From the NCBI GenBank assembly GCA_951812315.1, contig CATOSA010000068.1, forward strand, positions 1-54,990: a DNA stretch of 54,990 nucleotides, in the 5' to 3' direction. This document shows positions 48,924 through 54,990 of the stretch, piece after piece; the first letter of the stretch is position 1, and each line of letters opens with the position of its first letter. A program made the translations under genes and the position numbers. The notes under the pieces were generated by a model. The model saw only the letters and a list, made by a program, of their open reading frames with translations, did not search any database and was not told the origin of the DNA. The stretch is from an uncultured Burkholderiales bacterium. Its GTDB lineage: Bacteria > Pseudomonadota > Gammaproteobacteria > Burkholderiales > Eutrophovitaceae.

Positions 48924-49576
48924 GACGCTACCTCCAGCCGGCCGGCAGTCATGTTAAGACGGGTCACACCGCTCAGGTTCAACAGTTCGCGATCGTGGCA
49001 GGCAATCAGAAGTGTGCGCCCTTCCTTCGAAATAGCATCGATCAATCGGGTCACGAGATCCCTGCCATTCTCGTCGAGGTTTGCGGTCGGCTCGTCCAGA
49101 AGGTACAAAACCGGATCCATCGCATGTACCCTCGCGAGCGCCACTCTTTGTTTTTCCCCGGCAGAGAGCGCCTGTGGCGGTGTATCAACAAGCGGACGTA
49201 TACCGGCCCATGTGATTGCAGCATCGGCGCGCTGTGCGGCTTCGGGCCGCGAGGCACCGGTTGCATGCAACCCGAACGTGATATTCGCAACAACGGAGGT
49301 TGAAAACAGGATTGGATGATGGTGCACGAAACCAATACGACGATGCAGTTTTCGCGGATATGGCGACAAACTGCGTTGAACGCCTTCGAATTCAAAGTTT
49401 GCACAGCGCGCCGAATCAAGTCCGGCCAGCGCTCTTAGCAATGTCGTCTTGCCCGCACCATTTGCGCCGGTCAGCAAATACGTTTGACCGAGTTCGAGCA
49501 CCAGCTGATCGACACTGAGTAATACCCGATCGCCTTGCTGCCGTTTGAGTGAGTGGCATGAGAGCAAGTGACTCAT
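48920..49576 (-). CDS. tupC: Tungstate ABC transporter ATP-binding protein TupC
   Basis: ATPase of 218 residues from ATG 49576. Walker A LTGANGAGKTTLLRALAG, Q-loop region GFVHHHPILFSTSVVANI, signature ALSAGEKQRVALARVHAM, Walker B LYLLDEPTANLDE, switch His in LIACHDREL. The signature LSAGE is a variant of LSGGQ, as in phosphate/tungstate-type ATPases. The ATG overlaps the tupB stop (ATGA). Assigned to tungstate by its neighbours tupA and tupB. Confidence 0.88.
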   Translation of the reverse strand: MSHLLSCHSLKRQQGDRVLLSVDQLVLELGQTYLLTGANGAGKTTLLRALAGLDSARCANFEFEGVQRSLSPYPRKLHRRIGFVHHHPILFSTSVVANITFGLHATGASRPEAAQRADAAITWAGIRPLVDTPPQALSAGEKQRVALARVHAMDPVLYLLDEPTANLDENGRDLVTRLIDAISKEGRTLLIACHDRELLNLSGVTRLNMTAGRLEVAS

Positions 49577-50271
49577 CTTCGCTGATCTCCGGCACCCTGC
49601 GCCCACGACATCGCAAAATTAACGCTGAGCGCCAATGTCATAAGCACAATTCCAAGCGCAACACCTTGCGCAAACTCGCCTTTGGTCGTTTCCAGTGCTA
49701 TTGCCGTAGGCATGTTACGCGTCATTCCCGCAATATTGCCACCAACCATCAGCGCGCATCCGACTTCGGATATCACCCGCCCGAATCCATTGAACACGGC
49801 CGCCATGACACCAAAGCGCACTTCGCGCAAAACACTTAGCGCGGTGCGTACGCGGCCAGCGCCAAGCACAATCGCGGTTTCGCGAACACGCGCGTCGGCG
49901 CCCTGAACCGCCGACAAGGTAAACGCGATCAGAATGGGCGCGGCGATCAGCATTTGCCCGATAACCATCGCGGTTTGTGTGAAAAGAAGTTGCAGTGAAC
50001 CGAGCGGACCGTGGCGCGACAGCAGCATATACAGCAACAAGCCAACCACAACGGTAGGAAAAGCGAACAATGCCTGAACGACAACGACCAGGATTCTGCG
50101 ACCGGGGAAACGCTGCGTGGCGAGCAGGTACCCTGCAACGATTGCGAGAGGCGTCACCAGCAAAAGCGCGCCAATGGAAATCTTTAACGATATCCAGACA
50201 ATTTGCCATAGTTCGGAATCGCCGACGAACAGCAACCGCAGCGCTTCTTGCGTTGTTTCGATCAGTTGCAA
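49573..50271 (-). CDS. tupB: Tungstate ABC transporter permease TupB
   Basis: Inner-membrane permease of 232 residues with five or six helices. LVVVVQALFAFPTVVVGLLL, LSRHGPLGSLQLLFTQTAMV, VLGAGRVRTALSVLREVRFG (coupling segment) and GFGRVISEVGCALMVGGNIA are the TupB/WtpB-like marks. Nine bases after tupA and overlapping tupC. Confidence 0.9.
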   Translation of the reverse strand: MQLIETTQEALRLLFVGDSELWQIVWISLKISIGALLLVTPLAIVAGYLLATQRFPGRRILVVVVQALFAFPTVVVGLLLYMLLSRHGPLGSLQLLFTQTAMVIGQMLIAAPILIAFTLSAVQGADARVRETAIVLGAGRVRTALSVLREVRFGVMAAVFNGFGRVISEVGCALMVGGNIAGMTRNMPTAIALETTKGEFAQGVALGIVLMTLALSVNFAMSWAQGAGDQRR

Positions 50272-50280
50272 CGCACCGCT

Positions 50281-51102
50281 CTACTTCTTCGCATTGGGAA
50301 AAAATACCTGTCGATTGTCTATCCTGAACTCACCAATCAATGCCTGGCCTTCGCGTGAGGTGATCCACTCGGAGAAACGAGTTGCGCCTTCGAAATTGAT
50401 GTCAGGATACTTTTCCGGATTTACCGCAATGACACCATATGGATTGAACATTCGTGGATCACCTTCCACCAGCAAGTCGAGATCTGTTTTGACTTTCATT
50501 GCGAAATAGGTGGCGCGATCGGCAAGCGTATATGCGCTCAATTCCGACGCCATCAGCAGCACCTCACCCATTCCACGCCCAGCGGCGCGATAATCCGGGT
50601 CGTTCAAGGGGTTTCGTTTCAATGCCGCCCAGTAGCGCATTTCTATCTTGTGCGTTCCGGAATCATCACCTCGTGAAACAAACAATGAATCTGACGCGAG
50701 GATCCGGCCAAACGCCGCAGTCACATCATGTGTGCCGCGAATGATCGCCGGATCCATGGGTGGACCGACAATCACAAAATCGTTGTACATGACATCACGG
50801 CGCTCCACCCCGTGCCCTTCTGAAAGAAAACGATCTTCGTCGGGCCGGCTATGTACGAGAATTACGTCGACATCGCCGTTTTTTCCAAGTGCTAATGCCT
50901 TTCCGGTGCCAACACTGATCACCCGGACTTTAGTCGCGTGCGCGGCTTCAAACTCCGGCAGCAGAAACTGGAGCAGCCCGGAGTTGTCTGTACTCGTGGT
51001 GGTCGCCAGCATGAGATCGCGGGCACCAGAATTTCCACTGGCCACGGCCAGAATGCACGCAATTGTGAGTGTGGCGACCCACATTCGGCGAAATCGACCC
51101 AT
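50281..51102 (-). CDS. tupA: Tungstate ABC transporter substrate-binding protein TupA
   Basis: Periplasmic binding protein of 273 residues, very selective for tungstate in characterised members. Signal peptide MWVATLTIACILAVASG, then the family signature ATTTSTDNSGLLQFLLPEFE (oxyanion-binding TTTS), DVILVHSRPDEDRFLSEGHG, VGPPMDPA and SRGDDSGTHKIEMRYW. First gene of tupABC-mobB-moaDE-modE; a ModE-type box lies 17 bases upstream. Confidence 0.93.
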   Translation of the reverse strand: MGRFRRMWVATLTIACILAVASGNSGARDLMLATTTSTDNSGLLQFLLPEFEAAHATKVRVISVGTGKALALGKNGDVDVILVHSRPDEDRFLSEGHGVERRDVMYNDFVIVGPPMDPAIIRGTHDVTAAFGRILASDSLFVSRGDDSGTHKIEMRYWAALKRNPLNDPDYRAAGRGMGEVLLMASELSAYTLADRATYFAMKVKTDLDLLVEGDPRMFNPYGVIAVNPEKYPDINFEGATRFSEWITSREGQALIGEFRIDNRQVFFPNAKK

Positions 51103-51118
51103 CGTCGGAATACCTTAC

Positions 51119-51142
51119 CGTTGTGTTTCATCGTATATATCG
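51119..51142 (-). promoter_or_regulatory. ModE-type box in front of tupA
   Basis: On the minus strand CGATATAT, eight bases, ACACAACG; the outer CG and three inner T positions of each arm pair. The left arm differs from CGTTATAT by one base. It has the same 8-N8-8 layout and a similar distance to the start codon as the modB box. Weaker than the other two. Confidence 0.55.
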
Positions 51143-51259
51143 GTGGGCATTATCGCAGAAGTCGGGGGTGAATCGGGAATTCGGGAATACCGGGATTATT
51201 GCGTTCGACTTGTGTGCTGCGACTGTCGTGGATGCATGCAGGCTCAAACATCTGGCTTC

Positions 51260-52252
51260 TTATGACTTGACCTCATCAAGCCAGAGTGCATGGTGTTCTT
51301 TAGCCCAGGTCTCGTCAACCTTGCCAGTGCGCATCGCCTCATAGGCACCCTCGGTGCCAATCGTACCCATGTATATGTGGCCTAGTGAGGCTGCTATGAA
51401 CAACAGCGCACCAACGCCATGAACAATATTGGCGATTTGCATTGTTTCGCGCGTCTGAGCGAAGTTCGGGAAGTCCAGAATCAGGCCCGATATTCCTACT
51501 ACCAGTCCCAATAAAGCAACGCCTCCCCAGAACCAGCCCTTTTCAGCGGCGTTGTATTTACCGGATGGTGCATGGCCTTTGCCGGTGAGCACTTGCGGTG
51601 CTTTTTTTACCCATTCCCAGTCAATCCTTCGCCACAGGTTCTCCCGCGCAAACATCACAAACATGCAGGCGACGCAGAAGATGAACAATGGTCCAACGAT
51701 GTTATGTACGTTCTTGGAAAGTGCGGCGAACCAGGAAAACCCCGTGTAACCGATAATCGGAATAAGGACGTATCGACCGAAGAACATCAGGACTCCGGTA
51801 ACGGCAAGCACGACAAACGTGATTGCCGTGGACCAGTGGATGATCCGTTCCCAGTAGGTAAAACGCTGCACAAGCCTGCCGCTGGGTTGTCCGTGCAGTT
51901 TCAGAGGACCATTCAGCGCATAGAAAACGGCAATGACAATCGGCACGAGAATCAGAAGCAGACCACCAATCAGTGTCACCGGGCCATTGCGAATCTGGCG
52001 CCATGTTTCACCGGATGCCTGAATCAGGACGCCCGCCCTCGCGCCCGGTTGCCTGGGTGGAATGTTCCCGTCCGGAGCGTACCGACGCCACACAGGTGCA
52101 TTGTTTTGCGGTTGTTCAGTTTGCCGCATGACCTGCATGTCAGACTGGTGGTTTGCAGCCGAATTTGCCGCAACGCCGGTCATCGATGCACCACCCAGGA
52201 TACTGCTCAGTCCGAGCCATGCGGTAAGAAACAAGGCCCGCCGTTTCATCAT
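51260..52252 (-). CDS. fdhC: Formate dehydrogenase subunit gamma (cytochrome b)
   Basis: Membrane cytochrome b subunit passing electrons from FdhB to the quinone pool. Product of about 330 residues from ATG 52252 (AAAAGGGGG upstream). Signal-like start RRALFLTAWLGLSSILGG, then four core helices: GPVTLIGGLLLILVPIVIAV, RIIHWSTAITFVVLAVTGVL, NVHNIVGPLFIFCVACMFVM, NIVHGVGALLFIAASLGHIY, whose His residues should hold the haems. YWERIIHWSTA and TGKVDETWAKEHHALW are family marks. Its ATG overlaps the stop of the lipoprotein gene. Confidence 0.93.
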   Translation of the reverse strand: MMKRRALFLTAWLGLSSILGGASMTGVAANSAANHQSDMQVMRQTEQPQNNAPVWRRYAPDGNIPPRQPGARAGVLIQASGETWRQIRNGPVTLIGGLLLILVPIVIAVFYALNGPLKLHGQPSGRLVQRFTYWERIIHWSTAITFVVLAVTGVLMFFGRYVLIPIIGYTGFSWFAALSKNVHNIVGPLFIFCVACMFVMFARENLWRRIDWEWVKKAPQVLTGKGHAPSGKYNAAEKGWFWGGVALLGLVVGISGLILDFPNFAQTRETMQIANIVHGVGALLFIAASLGHIYMGTIGTEGAYEAMRTGKVDETWAKEHHALWLDEVKS

Positions 52253-52476
52253 CCGCCCCCTTTTAACCGTGTGTACTCGCTTTGCAACGCGCTGCGTTTC
52301 TTGATTTCCTGTTCCCATGTCTCGCGCGAGCCGTTAAAGGTTTCGCTCTGCCACGCAGGCGTGTCCGGCTTGCCGGCATATGTGCCACCTTCAAACATGA
52401 CATCCTGCGAAGGTTCATCGCAGCCCGCCAACGTACCCGCGGCAAGTAGCAGAATCAACGCAAGCATCAGCCTCAC
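52249..52476 (-). CDS. Small lipoprotein in the formate dehydrogenase operon
   Basis: Product of 75 residues (GTG 52476) or 72 (ATG 52467, with GAGG five bases upstream; preferred). Lipobox LAAGTLAGC gives a lipid-modified Cys. The mature part is short and polar: DEPSQDVMFEGGTYAGKPDT, ETFNGSRETWEQEIKKRSAL. It starts directly after fdhB and overlaps fdhC by ATGA, so it is made together with the enzyme. I know no function; a membrane-linked assembly or anchoring factor is possible. Confidence 0.75.
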   Translation of the reverse strand: MRLMLALILLLAAGTLAGCDEPSQDVMFEGGTYAGKPDTPAWQSETFNGSRETWEQEIKKRSALQSEYTRLKGGG

Positions 52477-52478
52477 GG

Positions 52479-53128
52479 CTATTGCTTCTTCTTGCTGACA
52501 TCGTTATCAGGCTGGCCATAGGCGGTGCCCCAGCCCCACACTTCCGAGCCTTTGCCGCGAACCAGTACGCGCTCGCGATATATATCTGAGAGCACGTCGC
52601 CGTCACCACCGAGCAATGCTTTGGTCGAACACATTTCTGCACACAACCGGCAATTTGCCTTCTGACAAACCGGTTGCGGCCATACTTTTCGAATTCCGCG
52701 TCGCTGCCATTCTCCTCCGGGCCTCCCGCGCAGAATGTGCACTTGTCCATCTTTCCGCGTGCGCCGAACCAGTCGCTGGACTTGCCGCCTGGCGTACTGG
52801 CATTGGATGCAGGGAACTGCGGTGCGCCGAACGGACACGCGTAGAAACAATAACCGCAGCCAATGCACAAGTCCTTGTCGTGCAATACAACGCCATCATC
52901 GGTCTTGTAAAAACAATCGACCGGGCAAACAGCCATGCATGGTGCATCGGAACAATGCATGCATGCCACTGACATTGATTTCTCCGCCCCTTCCTGTCCG
53001 TCGTTGACAGTAACAACGCGGCGGCGATTGATACCCCACGGCACTTCATGCTCGTTCTTGCAAGCGGTTACACAGCCATTGCATTCGATACAACGCTCTG
53101 CGTCACAAAGAAACTTCATTCTTGCCAT
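52479..53128 (-). pseudogene. fdhB: Formate dehydrogenase subunit beta (Fe-S), two frameshifts
   Basis: Electron-transfer subunit with four [4Fe-4S] sites. From ATG 53128: CDAERCIECNGCVTACKNEH, CMHCSDAPCMAVCPVDCFY, CIGCGYCFYACPFGAPQFP, KCTFC. After FEKYGRNR the frame slips twice within about 60 bases (LSEGKLPVV in one frame, CAEMCSTKALLGGDGDVLSD in the third) and ends at DVSKKKQ. Each slip looks like one extra base; the repaired product is about 215 residues, normal for the FDH3-type subunit. Conserved residues on both sides suggest sequence error as much as decay. Confidence 0.85.
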
Positions 53129-53202
53129 GTTGATACTCCTCCTGGCCCGTGCTCGGTGTTAATTGGTCATCGAGTCCGGGTTCAATATGCACGCACCGGA
53201 TT

Positions 53203-54990
53203 TCAGACCCGGCCGATTTCGCACAATGTTGTTTTTGTTTCCTGCATCATCGTGACAACGTCATAGCCATAGGTCCATGCGGTGTTCACTGCTTCGCCAC
53301 GTATGATCGGTGCGCTGCCTTCCGGATAGTGCGCCAGCATATCGTCACCTTGCCACCAACCCGAGAAATGGAACGGGGATGAAAACCGTATCGGGTCCGA
53401 CCCTTTCTGTCACAAGCGCCTTGACCTTGATCCGCACGCCGCTGGCAGCTGTCCACCCAGACATCGTCGCCCACCGCGAATGCCGCGATCGGCAGCTGCC
53501 TTCGGATGGATCTCGACGAAGTTATCCTGTTGCAGTTCTGCAAGCCAGGGATTGGAACGTGTTTCTTCACCACCGCCTTCGTACTCTACGAGCCGGCCGC
53601 TGGTCAGCGTGAGCGGATATTTCTCGCTGACCTTGTCGGCAACGGCTTTGTCCTGAATGGATTTGAACAAAGTCGGCAGCCGGTACAGCGCTTTCACGTC
53701 GGCATGGGTTGGCCATTTGGCAACCAGTTCCGGGCGCGAACTGTACAAAGGCTCGCGATGAATGGGCACGCCATCGGGAAAATTCCAGACAACTGCACGT
53801 GCACGCGCATTGCCAAAAGGCACGCAGCTATGTTTCAGGGCGACGCGCTGAATACCACCCGATATATCGGTTTTCCAGTTCTTGCCTTCGGCTTCCGCCT
53901 GTTCGGCCGCCGTCAGATCCGACCACCATCCGAGCTTCTTGAGCATCTTGTGATCGAATTCGGGATAGCCGGTCGTAATCTCGCTGCCGACCGAATGCGA
54001 ACCGTCGCCCGCCAGCAGGTCAACGCCTTCGTGCTCGACGCCATAGCGCGCGCGGAATGTGCAGCCACCGTCCATTACGTGCTTGGATGTGTCATACAGG
54101 TTGGGCGTGCCGGGATGTCCGGCCTTGTCAGTCCCCCAGCAAGGCCATGGCAATCCAAAATAGTCGCCGGTCAGGTCATAGCCGGTTTTTTCATCCTTGC
54201 CGCCATGTGCGCGCAGGCGTCTTGACATCGAATACGTGCAGATTGCGCATATGCGCCTGGATCCGCTCCGGCGTCTGGCCGGTGTAGCCGATGGTCCAGG
54301 CGCCGCTGTTGATTTCGCGGAGCACGTCTTCGATATCCGGCTCCATCATTCCGCCTTTGCCGGCAATCAGCTTGACGTTCTGTTTGCCATTGCCCTTGCC
54401 AACAAACTGTTCGCCGAAGCCGAGCTTGTCGGCGAGTTGGTACATGATCATGTGATCAGTGCGCGACTCGAACAATGGCTCAATCACCTGTTCACGCCAT
54501 TGAATGGACCGGTTCGACGCGGTGATGCTGCCGTAGGTTTCGAATTGTGTCGACGCCGGCAAGAGATAGGCGCCATCCTTGCGCGCCATCGCAAACATCG
54601 CAGCGGACGCCGACGGATAAGGATCGACAACCACCATCAAGTCGAGTTTCTTCATTGCCTCAACCTGGTCGACCCCCGCGGCTTTGCGAATTGGGTGCAT
54701 GCCCCAGAAGACCACTGCGCGCAGGCTGGTCGCCTGATCAATGTTCTCGCTGGCTTCCAGCACACCGTCCGCCCAGCGCGAGACGGTAATGCCCTTCTTG
54801 CCCATCATGTCTTTCGCGGCAAACCGCCCTTCCAGCCATTCGAGGTCGACGTTCCAGACTCGCGACCAGTGCTTCCAGGCACCACCGGACAACCCGTAAT
54901 AGCCGGGCAGCGTATGGGCATTCGGCCCGACATCTGTAGCGCCCTGAACGTTGTCATGGCCGCGATAGATATTTGTTCCGCCACCGGTAC
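53203..54990 (-). pseudogene. fdhA: Formate dehydrogenase subunit alpha, C-terminal part, at least four frameshifts
   Basis: Molybdenum/tungsten bis-MGD catalytic subunit, entering from outside the window (N-terminus, Fe-S site and active-site Cys/Sec not visible). The frame is open from 54990 with GTNIYRGHDNVQGATDVGPN, AVVFWGMHPIRKAAGVDQVE, VVVDPYPSASAAM. Frame breaks at about 54215, 53475, 53455 and 53375 lead through LRAHGGKDEKTGYDLTGDYF, KYPLTLTSGRLVEYEGGGEE, VGDDVWVD, SGVRIKVKALVTERVGPD and GWWQGDDMLAHYPEGSAPII to MMQETKTTLCEIGRV and TGA 53203. All four look like single extra bases. Repaired, it is a normal FDH C-terminus, 74 bp before fdhB. Confidence 0.85.

Overview
The window looks like a piece of chromosome from a betaproteobacterium. 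It carries a PEP-CTERM/exosortase-type regulatory cluster (PrsK, PrsR, PrsT), the septation protein A / parvulin / PurL neighbourhood common in that class, and a formate dehydrogenase with its metal-supply genes. Base composition is moderately GC-rich. The lineage call is inference from gene content; no rRNA or tRNA gene was seen.

Layout. 1-202 is the 3' end of queF. 0.7-7.1 kb holds prsK, prsR and prsT, all with single-base frameshifts. 7.7-8.5 kb is a PEP-CTERM sorting-signal protein behind a good sigma-54 promoter; its terminator is split by an IS1182-type element (8516-9982). 10.1-11.9 kb holds a sulfatase fragment and a frameshifted DUF3179 protein. 11.9-15.9 kb: aconitase, pseudouridine synthase, PIN protein. 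16-29 kb is a catabolic and accessory stretch: TauD-type dioxygenase, aldehyde dehydrogenase, a cysteine-dioxygenase-like protein coupled to a four-rhodanese protein, a Ser/Thr kinase fused to a cyclic-nucleotide-binding domain, HAD hydrolase, PEP-mutase-family lyase, cupin, SDR, and an amidohydrolase hit by a MITE-like repeat and by a second copy of the same IS. 29.3-33.2 kb: pirin, DoxX, LysR, nitroreductase, carboxymuconolactone decarboxylase family protein. 33.3-40.5 kb: housekeeping genes (yciB, parvulin, purL, nnr). 40.6-44 kb: Baeyer-Villiger-type monooxygenase, a small unknown protein, a CmcJ-type protein.

44.2-54.99 kb, all on the minus strand, is a molybdenum/tungsten island: fdhA-fdhB-lipoprotein-fdhC, then tupABC (tungstate uptake), mobB, moaD, moaE, modE, then modBCA (molybdate uptake) and crcB. 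The genes fit together: metal oxyanion import, cofactor maturation, a metal-responsive repressor, and the enzyme that uses the cofactor. I see three ModE-type operator palindromes of the same 8-N8-8 design: before tupA, before modB, and one over a consensus promoter between modE and modB that runs into a strong terminator about 85 nt later, suggesting a molybdate-responsive small RNA.

Frameshifts cluster at the two ends (0.7-11.4 kb and 52.6-54.3 kb), while about 40 kb in between is largely intact. The broken genes keep family sequence on both sides of each shift, so either assembly or read error near low-quality ends, or very recent inactivation, is possible. The two IS copies (1467 bp each, 6-bp target duplications) both landed in the loop of a palindrome; removing them on paper restores an intrinsic terminator in one case and a reading frame in the other.
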